Assembly (NCBI RefSeq): GCF_001591545.1
Contig: NZ_BCVC01000005.1
Coordinates: 62,001 to 126,000 of the forward strand
Length of the DNA stretch: 64,000 bases
Reading direction: 5' to 3'
Origin: Lederbergia lenta NBRC 16444
Lineage (GTDB): Bacteria; Bacillota; Bacilli; Bacillales; Bacillaceae_C
This document shows, in pieces, positions 18,356 through 26,906 of the stretch. The position numbers were made by a program, and so were the translations under genes. The notes beneath the pieces were generated by a model. The model was given only the letters and a program-made list of their open reading frames with translations. It made no database searches and was not told the origin of the DNA. How positions within the stretch are numbered: the stretch's first letter is position 1; every line of letters begins with the position of its first letter.

Positions 18356-19897
18356 ATGTTGAAAAATAAAATAAAAGCGTTTGCGAGTTTAGCGTTAGCT
18401 TCAAGTTTAATAGTTGGGTGTAGCAGTGGTTCTTCTACCGAAACGAAATCTACACCAGATGGCTCATATAAGATTGCAACCGTTCGTTGGTCTGATTGGG
18501 GAGATGACTTTACAAAGGGATTTGTAGAAGAAACGGAGAAGGAAGCAGGTATTAAGGTTGATTGGGATATTTACTTGAATTCGGATTGGGGAGATAAAAA
18601 ATCAATTCTTTTATCAGGCGGGGAGTGGCCAGATGCATTTTTTGGCTCACTTGCTCTATCTGATTCAGATATCGCTAAAAACCCTGGCGTATTTATTCCG
18701 CTAGAAGATATGATTGAAGAACATATGCCAAACTTAGTAAATGCCTTTGCAGATGACCCTACTTTACGAGCAATGGTTACTTCGCCAGATGGTCATATTT
18801 ATAGTTTGCCCAAAAAATTACCGCTTCGCCCATTAGCAGGAAATGCTTTATTTATTAACCAAGAATGGTTGGATAATTTAAATCTATCCATGCCTGAAAC
18901 ATATGAAGAATTCTATGATGTATTAAAAGCTTTCAAAGAACAAGATGCAAATGGAAATGGTGACCCTAATGATGAAATTCCATACCAAGGTTCACCCATT
19001 AACTTTATTTTACCGTTTGGTTTACCCCTTGGTGCATACTCAACAACAATGACTGTCAAAAATGGAGAGCCAGTCTTCATGCCTGCAACGGATGAGTATC
19101 GTGAAGGAATTGAGTGGATGCATAAGGCATATGCAGAAGGCTTAATTGATCAAGAATTATTTACACAAGATGAATCAATGGCTGAAGCAAAAAGGAAAAA
19201 TCCAGATCAAGCTTTAGTTGGAGTATCTCATGGTTGGACACCAGACGCTGTATTTGGACCAAATTCTGATCAATATACTCCATTATCAGCACTAGAAGGG
19301 CCGGATGGTGAGCGCTATGTTATGACAGATGCACCTACTTATGAAAGACGTGAGTTTCTGATCACAACAAAAGCAAAGAATCCTGAAAAGTTATTGCAAT
19401 GGATTGATCAGTTCTATACTGAAGATGCAAGTATTCAAACATTTTACGGGTCCTTCGATGTAGGAGTTGAGAAAAATGATGATGGAACATACACCGTATT
19501 AGATGCCCCTGAAGGTGAATCAGCTGATATTTTTGCTTGGGTACATTCATTCCGAGATTTCGGACCAAAATATATCGGTGAAGGATTTAATGACAAAGTA
19601 AAATTACCAACTACTGGTGGGGACGGCTTAAAGCTTGAATTAGATAAAGAAATTAATCAATATGTGAAAGAGCAATTTCCGAATGTTGTTTACTCAGAAG
19701 AAGAAATGAATCGTTTAAGTGCCTTAACTACCGATATTGATTCGTATATAGGATCCATGCAATCGAAATGGGTTGTCGATGGTGGCGCTAAAGAAGAGTG
19801 GAATACCTATATGGATCAACTGGAAAAAATGGGCTTTGAAGAATTTATGGATATTCAAAAACAAGCATTTGAAAGATATCAAAATTCACTTAAATAA
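18356..19897 (+). CDS. Extracellular sugar-binding lipoprotein, LplA/LipO type (cluster 2)
   Basis: 513-aa solute-binding protein. The signal peptide ends in SLIVGC with the lipidated Cys at residue 22. The large size, the DANGNGDPNDEIPYQG calcium-binding-like loop and the GGEWPDAFFG segment are typical of the LplA/YtcQ group that serves LplB/LplC permeases. It follows GGGGGAATTGGA 5 to 10 bases upstream of the ATG. The ligand is unknown. Confidence 0.92.
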   Translation: MLKNKIKAFASLALASSLIVGCSSGSSTETKSTPDGSYKIATVRWSDWGDDFTKGFVEETEKEAGIKVDWDIYLNSDWGDKKSILLSGGEWPDAFFGSLALSDSDIAKNPGVFIPLEDMIEEHMPNLVNAFADDPTLRAMVTSPDGHIYSLPKKLPLRPLAGNALFINQEWLDNLNLSMPETYEEFYDVLKAFKEQDANGNGDPNDEIPYQGSPINFILPFGLPLGAYSTTMTVKNGEPVFMPATDEYREGIEWMHKAYAEGLIDQELFTQDESMAEAKRKNPDQALVGVSHGWTPDAVFGPNSDQYTPLSALEGPDGERYVMTDAPTYERREFLITTKAKNPEKLLQWIDQFYTEDASIQTFYGSFDVGVEKNDDGTYTVLDAPEGESADIFAWVHSFRDFGPKYIGEGFNDKVKLPTTGGDGLKLELDKEINQYVKEQFPNVVYSEEEMNRLSALTTDIDSYIGSMQSKWVVDGGAKEEWNTYMDQLEKMGFEEFMDIQKQAFERYQNSLK

Positions 19898-19905
19898 AAT
19901 GTGAA

Positions 19906-19945
19906 GACAGTCGGTTATAAAATAGAATGCCGACTGTCCTTTTTA
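19906..19945 (+). terminator. Intra-operon attenuator hairpin
   Basis: Inverted repeat GACAGTCGG / CCGACTGTC (9 bp) followed by CTTTTT directly after the lipoprotein gene. Downstream genes probably depend on partial read-through, or on a promoter not identified here. Confidence 0.75.
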
Positions 19946-19963
19946 AAATGAGGGGGGATTATA

Positions 19964-20596
19964 ATGGGGCAACTTTTTAGTCTGGAAAGTCCCATTTCTC
20001 ACGTATTGGCCAGAATAGTAGATATCTTTATTTTAAATCTAGTATTTATTATTTCGTGTCTTCCTATCATTACGATAGGGGCATCGACGACCGCCCTTTA
20101 TTCAGTTTTAATGAAAATGATCAAAAATGAAGAAAAGAGTATTGTAAAAAGCTTTTTCATTTCTTTTAAGGCTAACTTTTTCAAAAGTACAATAATCTGG
20201 ATGATAACAGTCTTGATTGGGGCAATTATTTTACTGGATTTTTTATTTTTGGGTCATCTTTCAGGACTTATTCGGTTTCTGTTTACGGGCATGGCTATTA
20301 TATTTGGATTTGTGTTTTTGTGTGTCACGGCTTTTATTTTTCCATATACAGCAAGATATGAGGACACGATAAAAAAATCAATCTTAAATTCATTGCTAAT
20401 TGGGACTTCTAATGTACCTAGTCTTTTAGCAATATTATTGATGAATAGCATTTTCGTTTTTATCATCTTATCTTCAAACTTAGGGTTTCTATCAGGGCTG
20501 TATTTCGTAACATTTGGGGGATTTGCACTCCTTGCCTATTTAAATGCCCTTATAATTAGCAAGGTTTTTAGTAAATATGAAGTTTTTAATCGATGA
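19964..20596 (+). CDS. yesL: YesL family (DUF624) membrane protein
   Basis: Integral membrane protein of 210 aa with about five hydrophobic segments. The N-terminal GQLFSLESPISHVLARIVDI and IISCLPIITIGASTTALYSV are the YesL/DUF624 hallmarks. It is almost always encoded beside LplB-type sugar transporters, as here, but its biochemical role is not established. A strong GAGGGGGGAT site precedes the ATG. Its 3' end overlaps an upstream in-frame extension of the next gene, but that gene's better start lies 17 bases downstream. Confidence 0.88.
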   Translation: MGQLFSLESPISHVLARIVDIFILNLVFIISCLPIITIGASTTALYSVLMKMIKNEEKSIVKSFFISFKANFFKSTIIWMITVLIGAIILLDFLFLGHLSGLIRFLFTGMAIIFGFVFLCVTAFIFPYTARYEDTIKKSILNSLLIGTSNVPSLLAILLMNSIFVFIILSSNLGFLSGLYFVTFGGFALLAYLNALIISKVFSKYEVFNR

Positions 20597-20612
20597 TGAA
20601 GGGAGTAGTAAA

Positions 20613-21689
20613 ATGGGAACAAATAAGATACTGAATATCGGGTTAATTGGACTCGGTGGGATGTCTAATTATTACAAAAATCTCATTTCCACTATCGAAA
20701 CCATTCGTTTGGGAGCAATTTGCGATGTTAATCAGGAGTTAGTTGACAAAGTAGGTGAAGAGGAAGGAATTGGGCAAGAGAGACGTTTCATTCAGATTGA
20801 AGATATTATTGCGTCTTCAGATATTGATGCAATCGTTGCGGTTGTGCCAAATAATATGCATGCCAAAATTGTAGAATTATGTATTAAAAATAAGATGCCT
20901 ATCATGTCGGAAAAACCATTTGCAATGAATATGGAAGAAGCGGATCATTTGAAAAAATTATACGAAGAAAGCCCTATTCCTTTTTCAATTGGTTTTATTC
21001 ATCGCTATACACCATCTTTTCAATATGCCAAGCAGCTGATAGATGAAAATGCGATTGGTAAGATTCGGTATATTGATGTGAAATATCAGCAATCATTCGG
21101 CGCACCATTCTATGAAACTCCTTATTTATGGCGTTATGATCAAAAGATTTCTGGTACAGGTGCTTTAGGAGATTTAGGAGCCCATATGATTGATAGTGCG
21201 CGCTTTTTCGTTGGGGAATTTGAGTCAGTCACCGCTTTAATGAAGACCTTTATTGAAAATAGAGTCGATCCAGCAACAGGTGAGGAAAGAGAAGTCTTGG
21301 TAGATGATTTTACAAGCATTCAGGCTGAACTTAAAAATCATGTAGTCGGGAATTTTATAACTACAAGGAATGCGGTCGGGTCAGCAAATCAGCTGGAGGT
21401 AACGATATACGGTGATGCTGGAACGTTAAATGTGAATATTGAACGACCAGATGAAGTTAGATTGTGTATAAAAGATTCGGATGAAGAGCCTGTGTGGAAA
21501 ACAGTGGAAGTACCTGAAGAACACCGAAACAAATCGGTATTACGCGATTTTGCAAGTTTAATAATCGATGGAGAACATTCAAATGTCCCATCTTTTGTTG
21601 ACGGATATAATAGTCAGCTTGTCATTGAAAGTGTGATTCAATCTGTGGAAAATGGGCAGTTAGTAAAACTTGATAGGGAGGAAAAATAA
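20613..21689 (+). CDS. Gfo/Idh/MocA family oxidoreductase (cluster 2)
   Basis: 358-aa NAD(P)-dependent sugar dehydrogenase. Rossmann motif [13 protein letters not shown], signature SEKPFAM (about residue 95), and catalytic-domain motif [19 protein letters not shown]. The start is ATG 20613, with AAGGGAG upstream; the ATG at 20577 lies inside yesL. The next gene, ThuA-like, begins within its stop codon. Gfo/Idh/MocA plus ThuA pairs are known from trehalose and related disaccharide use through 3-keto sugars, so a keto-glycoside pathway for the imported sugar is a reasonable inference. Confidence 0.9.
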   Translation: MGTNKILNIGLIGLGGMSNYYKNLISTIETIRLGAICDVNQELVDKVGEEEGIGQERRFIQIEDIIASSDIDAIVAVVPNNMHAKIVELCIKNKMPIMSEKPFAMNMEEADHLKKLYEESPIPFSIGFIHRYTPSFQYAKQLIDENAIGKIRYIDVKYQQSFGAPFYETPYLWRYDQKISGTGALGDLGAHMIDSARFFVGEFESVTALMKTFIENRVDPATGEEREVLVDDFTSIQAELKNHVVGNFITTRNAVGSANQLEVTIYGDAGTLNVNIERPDEVRLCIKDSDEEPVWKTVEVPEEHRNKSVLRDFASLIIDGEHSNVPSFVDGYNSQLVIESVIQSVENGQLVKLDREEK

Positions 21690-22414
21690 TGATTAAGGTA
21701 ACAGTATGGAATGAAAATCGACATGAACAAAAAAATCCTTTAGTGGGAGAAATCTATCCCAATGGTATTCATGGCGCAATTGCAGCTTTTCTAAATGAAG
21801 AAGGATTTGATGCTGGAACAGCGACATTAGATGAGCCGGAGCATGGTTTGACAGATGAAGTATTAAATAGCACAGATGTATTGATTTGGTGGGGACATCT
21901 TGCACATCATGAGGTGAAGGATGATATTGTTCAGAAAGTTCAACAAAGAGTATTAGATGGAATGGGCTTAATTGTGCTTCATTCTGGCCATTTTTCAAAA
22001 GTTTTTAAAACGCTTATGGGAACAAGCTGTGACTTGAAGTGGCGAGAAGCAGATGACAAAGAAATCCTTTGGGTTGTCGCACCTCACCATCCAATTGTGG
22101 AAGGAGTTGGCGAAAATATCCAACTAGAGAAAGAAGAAATGTATGGGGAACATTTTGATATTCCAGCTCCTGATGAGTTGATTTTCACAAGTTGGTTTGA
22201 AGGCGGGGAAGTGTTCCGTAGTGGCTGTACATACTCTCGAGGAAACGGAAAGATCTTCTACTTTAGACCAGGACATGAAACATATCCAACTTACCACAAT
22301 AAAGAAATTCAAAAGGTTATTATTAATGCAGTGAACTGGGCGGCTCCTGTTCATCGTAAACGTCCGATCTATGGAAATGCAAAGCCGATTGAAAACATTA
22401 AAGTGAAAAGTTAA
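21689..22414 (+). CDS. ThuA-like trehalose-utilisation family protein
   Basis: 241-aa cytoplasmic protein with the ThuA fold, a class I amidotransferase-like alpha/beta domain. Visible motifs: [11 protein letters not shown] at the N-terminus, [34 protein letters not shown], and the C-terminal [19 protein letters not shown]. The length suits the short stand-alone family. It overlaps the upstream dehydrogenase by one base (TAATG), so both are made together. ThuA family members act with Gfo/Idh/MocA dehydrogenases on keto-disaccharides; the exact substrate is not readable here. Confidence 0.88.
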   Translation: MIKVTVWNENRHEQKNPLVGEIYPNGIHGAIAAFLNEEGFDAGTATLDEPEHGLTDEVLNSTDVLIWWGHLAHHEVKDDIVQKVQQRVLDGMGLIVLHSGHFSKVFKTLMGTSCDLKWREADDKEILWVVAPHHPIVEGVGENIQLEKEEMYGEHFDIPAPDELIFTSWFEGGEVFRSGCTYSRGNGKIFYFRPGHETYPTYHNKEIQKVIINAVNWAAPVHRKRPIYGNAKPIENIKVKS

Positions 22415-22435
22415 TAGAAAAATAGTTTGATGGGA

Positions 22436-22472
22436 AAACAACTGGTAGAGAGGAATTTCGCCAGTTGTTTCA
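22436..22472 (+). terminator. Terminator of cluster 2 operon
   Basis: Perfect 10-bp inverted repeat AAACAACTGG / CCAGTTGTTT about 20 bases after the thuA-like stop, ending in a short T-run. Confidence 0.7.
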
Positions 22473-22707
22473 TAATATCATTGATACTCTATTTCTAAAC
22501 TTTACGCATAAGAGCAAATGATAGTGCTTTATAAACACTGAATGGTTATTCCTGTCTAAGATACGGTGAAAAAATTCGCATAGGTCAAATCTCCCTATTT
22601 GGAATATAATACCATAAAGTCGCCTGGAGTATGATACAATAAAAAAATCAATAGAATAGGGTTTCTCAAGGGTGGTCGGCATACCTCGATAGAAAGGGGG
22701 AGTGCCT

Positions 22708-22791
22708 GTGTCGGTCTTTGAAGCGTTGATGTTCTCGTGTACCTTTGCAGGTTTACTCGTGGCAATGCTATCATTTGGTCAAAAAAAATAA
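22708..22791 (+). CDS. Holin-like small toxin (type I toxin-antitoxin)
   Basis: Tiny membrane peptide of 27 aa, too short for usual gene calling: SVFEALMFSCTFAGLLVAML then SFGQKK after the initiator. The pattern of a short N-terminal [ST]VFEAL, one hydrophobic helix and a basic Lys-rich tail is that of the putative holin-like toxins (Hol_Tox), type I toxins of Firmicutes that act on the inner membrane. The GTG start at 22708 follows AAAGGGGG by 7 bases; a GTG two codons earlier is too close to that site. The coding end overlaps the terminator of a convergent antisense RNA (next entry). Confidence 0.8.
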   Translation: MSVFEALMFSCTFAGLLVAMLSFGQKK

Positions 22792-22935
22792 CCCACCCTT
22801 GAGCCTCCAAGCATAGGGCGAGTTAATTTCTTTCTCATAGCAGATTGCCCAAGGAGGGAACCTTCTATTGTATGGACCGCGTAGTGCTTCAACGTAAGCG
22901 CAGTGTTCCAACACCAGCGGTCTTTTGCTAAAATA
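22780..22935 (-). ncRNA. Putative antisense antitoxin RNA
   Basis: On the minus strand the stretch ends in a textbook terminator: AACTCGCCCT / AGGGTGGGTT stem (22815-22824 with 22790-22799) followed by eight T residues (22781-22788), which lie in the Lys codons of the toxin. Upstream on that strand is a long hairpin bounded by GACCGC and GCGGTC (about 22874-22924). Convergent antisense RNAs with this arrangement are known antitoxins of small holin-like and Fst-type toxins. The 5' end and promoter are estimated, not seen. Confidence 0.6.
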
Positions 22936-23560
22936 CATCACTATTTACTTATATAATACCTCACATTATGTAGGGTTACCATTAAAAGTGTTACATTTTA
23001 ATGAAATCTAAAAAATGTAATATAAATGTTCATTTAATCTATATGAAAATTTGATTACTTAAAAATGATTAATTAAAAGAATAAATGTTTTATCAAAAAT
23101 CCTATCATCAAATATGGGATTTTTTTAATCTTCTAGTAAAGTAAAAAGTTTTCTTGGAGTGAAAATATTATGGGGGCTTTTTTCGTTATGTCTCATAAAA
23201 AGGCTAGCGTAGAATTTAACGATTCGCACGCTAGTTTTTTTATATGGTATAATTCGCCAGTGGTTATTTGAGGATGTGATTAAAAATCTGTATAACCATC
23301 CAATTGTCTGACTAGCGCACGATAGTCGTAGTTCTTTAGGATCTATATTTCTGACTCTATCAAAGGGGGATAAAATAAAAGGATCTTGGATTTTCCTTAC
23401 ATGTTGCTAGCAAATTGTAAAGCCCATGTGAACAATTTAGAATAAGCGATATTAAAGACTATTACAGATAATAACAAACCTCTTTCACTACCCCTTGCAT
23501 TACATCCCTATATAAAGATATTATTATTACAACAGAATATAGAATAAAGAGGCGACCGCA
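22936..23560. other. Non-coding gap upstream of the ArsR-type gene
   Basis: About 620 AT-rich bases without a supported gene. It contains a terminator-like hairpin (separate entry) and, near the right end, copies of ATTACA-type half-sites (ATTACAG at 23461, ATTACAT at 23499, ATTACAA at 23525) resembling the candidate operator found at 24561-24600. Confidence 0.4.
23203..23241 (+). terminator. Strong hairpin with T-run, no obvious upstream gene
   Basis: Stem GCTAGCGT...ACGCTAG with an additional inner GAAT/ATTC pairing and a seven-base T-run. It could end a small RNA transcribed from the gap after the toxin locus. No coding sequence is visible in front of it. Confidence 0.6.
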
Positions 23561-24475
23561 GTGAGAACCTTACAATTAACTTTACATGAAGCAATTGAAA
23601 TTACGAAGGCACTATCGAATGAGCATCGGATGGAGATCTTGAATCAGTTAACGGGTGGTCCAAAAAATGTGAATGATCTTTCTGAGTTATTAGCTATTCC
23701 ATTTTCCACAGCTGCTGCCCATATAAAAAAACTAGAAGAAACCGATTTGATTAAGACGGAGATTGTTCCTGGACGAGGGAATCAGAAGGTTAGTTCTAAG
23801 CGTTATGATCGGATTATTATTGATTTAGAAGAAAAAGAGCCGATTATGGAAGACGAAATTACGTTTGAATTGAATATTGGGGAATATGTTCATTGTCAGG
23901 TGGAACCTACTTGTGGGCTTCTTAGTGAGAAGGGAATTATCCATATTCTTGATGACCCTCGTTCGTTCTTTGAACCGGAGCGGAAAAATGCTCAACTTAT
24001 CTGGTTTCGTTCGGGTCATATTGAATATCATTTTCCTAATCGCATTCCTTACGGGACTGAAGTGGAGGAACTAAGTTTTTCAGTAGAACTGTGCTCAGAG
24101 GCTCCTTATCATAATTTAGATTGGCCTTCAGACATTACTTGTCTCATCAATGATCATGAGATTGGCGATTGGACAAGTCCTGGTGATTTCGGTGGAGAAA
24201 GAGGGTTTTTAACACCGAGTTGGTGGGAAACCCATAATACGCAATACGGACTATTAAAATATTGGAATATTAATAAAGAAGGAAGCTTTATTGATGGAAT
24301 GAAAATTTCATCTGTTACGATTGATCAACTACAGCTTCAGGACCATCCTTATATTTCACTAAAACTTGGAATAAAAAAAGAGGCGAATAATCTTGGGGGG
24401 ATTAATATATTCGGCACGAAGTTCGGAAATTATGAGCAGGGTTTAATTATGAAGGTTAAGTATGCCCATGTATAA
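23561..24475 (+). CDS. ArsR-type regulator with large C-terminal domain
   Basis: 304-aa regulator. The N-terminal winged helix is at about residues 8-75: ITKALSNEHRMEILNQL, then FSTAAAHIKKLEETDLIKTE, typical of ArsR/SmtB proteins. Typical ArsR proteins are 90-120 aa; here about 200 further residues follow, with aromatic, beta-rich character (NLDWPSDITCLINDHEIGDW, TPSWWETHNTQYGLLKYWNI). No metal-binding Cys cluster was seen. I infer that the extra domain senses a sugar or another effector for the transporter/GH2/GH43 operon that follows. The GTG start is weakly supported by GAGGCGACC upstream. See the candidate operator at 24561-24600. Confidence 0.8.
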   Translation: MRTLQLTLHEAIEITKALSNEHRMEILNQLTGGPKNVNDLSELLAIPFSTAAAHIKKLEETDLIKTEIVPGRGNQKVSSKRYDRIIIDLEEKEPIMEDEITFELNIGEYVHCQVEPTCGLLSEKGIIHILDDPRSFFEPERKNAQLIWFRSGHIEYHFPNRIPYGTEVEELSFSVELCSEAPYHNLDWPSDITCLINDHEIGDWTSPGDFGGERGFLTPSWWETHNTQYGLLKYWNINKEGSFIDGMKISSVTIDQLQLQDHPYISLKLGIKKEANNLGGINIFGTKFGNYEQGLIMKVKYAHV

Positions 24476-24526
24476 TAGGATGTTGCTTGTTTTTATATAA
24501 AAATAAAAGGTAAGTGATATTTTTGG

Positions 24527-24561
24527 AAAAACGACTAGTTATGGACTAGTCGTTTTTTTTA
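24527..24561 (+). terminator. Terminator after ArsR-type gene
   Basis: Perfect 13-bp stem AAAAACGACTAGT / ACTAGTCGTTTTT with a 5-nt loop and an eight-T run. Confidence 0.9.
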
Positions 24562-24602
24562 TTACATAAATACTTGATCTATTACATGTATTTATGTAAT
24601 AA
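24561..24602 (+). promoter_or_regulatory. Promoter overlapped by a 13-bp inverted repeat (candidate ArsR-type operator)
   Basis: ATTACATAAATAC at 24561-24573 is perfectly inverted as GTATTTATGTAAT at 24588-24600. A third half-site ATTACAT lies at 24581-24587 and forms an inner repeat with 24594-24600. Between them is a plausible sigma-A promoter: TTGATC (24574-24579), 17 bases, TAATAA (24597-24602). Protein bound to the repeat would cover both -35 and -10. The adjacent ArsR-type gene is the obvious candidate binder. Confidence 0.6.
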
Positions 24603-24615
24603 TAAATTCAAGGAA

Positions 24616-24630
24616 ATGAAAGCGTTTATT
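24616..24630 (+). promoter_or_regulatory. cre-like CcpA site
   Basis: ATGAAAGCGTTTATT matches the cre consensus WTGNAANCGNWNNCW at all but one specified position. It lies just downstream of the candidate promoter and before the sugar-binding protein gene, where CcpA would block elongation or initiation in the presence of glucose. Confidence 0.55.
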
Positions 24631-24647
24631 AAAAAGGGGGAGTTACT

Positions 24648-25907
24648 GTGAAATCTAGTAAATGGTTACTTTTAGTTTTCTCACTTATTCTTGTTTTGAG
24701 TGGATGTGGGGACAAGGGTGCTACATCTAAGGACGGGCGTATCGAAATTTCATTTATTAATGGATTTACGGGTGGCGATGGCGCCTATATGAAGGAAATC
24801 ACGAATGGTTTTAACGAATCTCAAGATAAATACCGCATTGTTGAAAGTCAGGAAAAAGAACATTACACAAAATTTAAATCTGGTAATTACGATTTAGTTG
24901 TTATTCATGGGAATAACCTTGAAACTTATCGACTAGATGGATTGATTACTGATGTGGAATCTCTCTATGAAAAAGCTGGAATCAATGAATCTGATTTTCA
25001 CCAAGCAGGTATTGATTTAGCTAAGTTAGATGGGAAGTTGTATGGTTTCCCATTAGATATCCATCCACTTACTATGTTTTACAATAAAGAATTAGTTGCA
25101 GAGGCACCACAAACATATGAAGATCTGAAACAATTAAATACTGATCTACAAGCGGAAAGTAAAGATCTATATGCGCTTGGAGTCCCATCTTCAGGATTAG
25201 TTGAATTTTACATGTTGATGATTGCATCACAAAATGGAATCGATTTAAAAGATGGAGATAGCTTGAATTTTGCTCAACCGGAATTCGCAGATGCGCTAAT
25301 GACATTCCACGATATGGTTTGGGAGGATAAAATCTCACCTGCTAACTTAGGATTGGATGGAGAATTTAAAGCGTTTATGAAAGAAGCGGAGTCAGGGACA
25401 TCTGTACAAACAGCGGTTGCCTTAACTGGTCCATGGTATTACGGAGCTGCAAAAGAAAAGTACGGTGATCAATTAGGTATTGCGCCGATCCCTCAGATTG
25501 GAAACCAACAAGCGGCGTATGGGAATGCTCATTTGATTTCTCTATCAGAGAAAGTAAAAGATGAAGAGAAACTAGCAGGTATTGCTGAGTTTATGAAATA
25601 TATGTTTACTCCTGATAATCTTATCCATTGGGCAGAAGGTGGGCAAGCACCAGTTCATTTATCAACGATTGAGAAAATCAAGAGCGAACCAGAAAAGTAT
25701 GAAATTGCTTTTCAAAACGAAAAGCAATTCGATAATTATGTGAAACCTCCACAAGTATATCAATACGGAGAACAAATCCGTTATATGAATGAAAAAGTAT
25801 TTAGCCAATTGGTGACGAAAAAGGATTTAACGAAAGAGCAATTGATGAAAGAATTAGAAACAGCTACGAAACAAGCGAAACAAATTGTTGAAACAAAACC
25901 AGAATAA
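24648..25907 (+). CDS. CUT1 ABC transporter sugar-binding lipoprotein (cluster 3)
   Basis: 419-aa solute-binding protein with signal peptide and lipobox LVLSGC (Cys20), anchored outside the membrane. Features include FINGFTGGDGAYMKEITNGF and LYGFPLDIHPLTMFYNKELV. The GTG start follows AAGGGGGAG. It opens an operon with two permeases, a GH2 enzyme and a GH43 enzyme, so the ligand is probably a short plant oligosaccharide that is hydrolysed inside the cell. A hairpin follows the gene. Confidence 0.93.
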   Translation: MKSSKWLLLVFSLILVLSGCGDKGATSKDGRIEISFINGFTGGDGAYMKEITNGFNESQDKYRIVESQEKEHYTKFKSGNYDLVVIHGNNLETYRLDGLITDVESLYEKAGINESDFHQAGIDLAKLDGKLYGFPLDIHPLTMFYNKELVAEAPQTYEDLKQLNTDLQAESKDLYALGVPSSGLVEFYMLMIASQNGIDLKDGDSLNFAQPEFADALMTFHDMVWEDKISPANLGLDGEFKAFMKEAESGTSVQTAVALTGPWYYGAAKEKYGDQLGIAPIPQIGNQQAAYGNAHLISLSEKVKDEEKLAGIAEFMKYMFTPDNLIHWAEGGQAPVHLSTIEKIKSEPEKYEIAFQNEKQFDNYVKPPQVYQYGEQIRYMNEKVFSQLVTKKDLTKEQLMKELETATKQAKQIVETKPE

Positions 25908-25913
25908 TAGATA

Positions 25914-25946
25914 AAGAGTGACGGTTCACCTTGTCGTCACTCTTCT
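25914..25946 (+). terminator. Attenuator hairpin after binding-protein gene
   Basis: Perfect 10-bp stem AAGAGTGACG / CGTCACTCTT with an 11-nt loop, followed by CTTTAT. It lies between the binding-protein and permease genes, as in cluster 1. Confidence 0.65.
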
Positions 25947-26000
25947 TTATAAGTTTTAGAATTAGCCTTATCTAAAAAGGTTCATGGAGGTTGGAAAAAT

Positions 26001-26906
26001 ATGAATAAAGGAATCGCATCCAAAACCTCGGCATTTATGATGGTATTCCCCTTTGTTTTATGCTTTCTCTTATTTTGGGCCATACCGGTGGTTGTAGGTA
26101 TATATGCGAGCTTGCATAACTGGAATTTATCTTCCGGGAATAATGGATTTGTAGGCTTGCAAAATTACATTGATATTTTGACACCAGGATCACTTTATAA
26201 TGAATATTTTATTGTAGCATTGAAAAATACGCTGCTATTTGTTGTGATCAGTGTTCCGCCATTGGTGATTATTGCTTTGATATTGGCTTTGATTATTGAT
26301 CAATTGCCAAAGAGATTAAAGCCATTGTTTAGAACGATTTATTTTGTCTCGTATTCCATTTCAGTTACGGCTGTATCTGCGATCTTCTTATGGTTGTTCA
26401 ATGAAAATGGTGGATTTTTTAATAATTTACTCGTTTCGAGTGGCATTTTGAAAGAGCCAATTAGCTGGTTAAGTCAACAGCCGTATGCGTGGGTATCGGT
26501 ATTGATCGCAACCGTTTGGTGGACAATTGGTTTTAATATGATGTTGTTTATTAATGCGATTGATGAAGTGGACCCTAGCTTATATGAAGCGGCAGATCTT
26601 GATGGGGCTAATTTTTTCGCGAAATTCTTCTATATTATTTTGCCGCAAATTCGCAATGTCGCTCTTTTCATTGTCATTATGACGGTCATTGCTTCCTTTA
26701 ATTTATATGGTCAATCAAAGCTTATTACAGCGGGTGGGCCTGAGCAATCAACGACATCTTTGACGATGAATATACAAAACACTGTAATGAATATGAACCA
26801 ACTTGGTGCTGGGTCAGCGATGGCAATGCTAATGGGCTTTATTATGTTGTTCATCACAGCGGCACAGTATTTCATGGGACGTACGAAAGAAAAGGGAGGG
26901 GCATAA
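26001..26906 (+). CDS. CUT1 ABC transporter permease, MalF type (cluster 3)
   Basis: 301-aa membrane permease with six predicted helices. The EAA loop is EAADLDGANFFAKFFYI followed by ILPQI. The ATG follows TGGAGGTTGG. Its stop codon overlaps the start of the second permease. The cluster has no ATPase gene. Confidence 0.93.
   Translation: MNKGIASKTSAFMMVFPFVLCFLLFWAIPVVVGIYASLHNWNLSSGNNGFVGLQNYIDILTPGSLYNEYFIVALKNTLLFVVISVPPLVIIALILALIIDQLPKRLKPLFRTIYFVSYSISVTAVSAIFLWLFNENGGFFNNLLVSSGILKEPISWLSQQPYAWVSVLIATVWWTIGFNMMLFINAIDEVDPSLYEAADLDGANFFAKFFYIILPQIRNVALFIVIMTVIASFNLYGQSKLITAGGPEQSTTSLTMNIQNTVMNMNQLGAGSAMAMLMGFIMLFITAAQYFMGRTKEKGGA

Noticed and set aside
22470-22810. 70- and 71-aa minus-strand ORFs over the toxin region
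   Set aside because: They are antisense to the toxin and its leader and lack start signals; the antisense RNA explains the strand.
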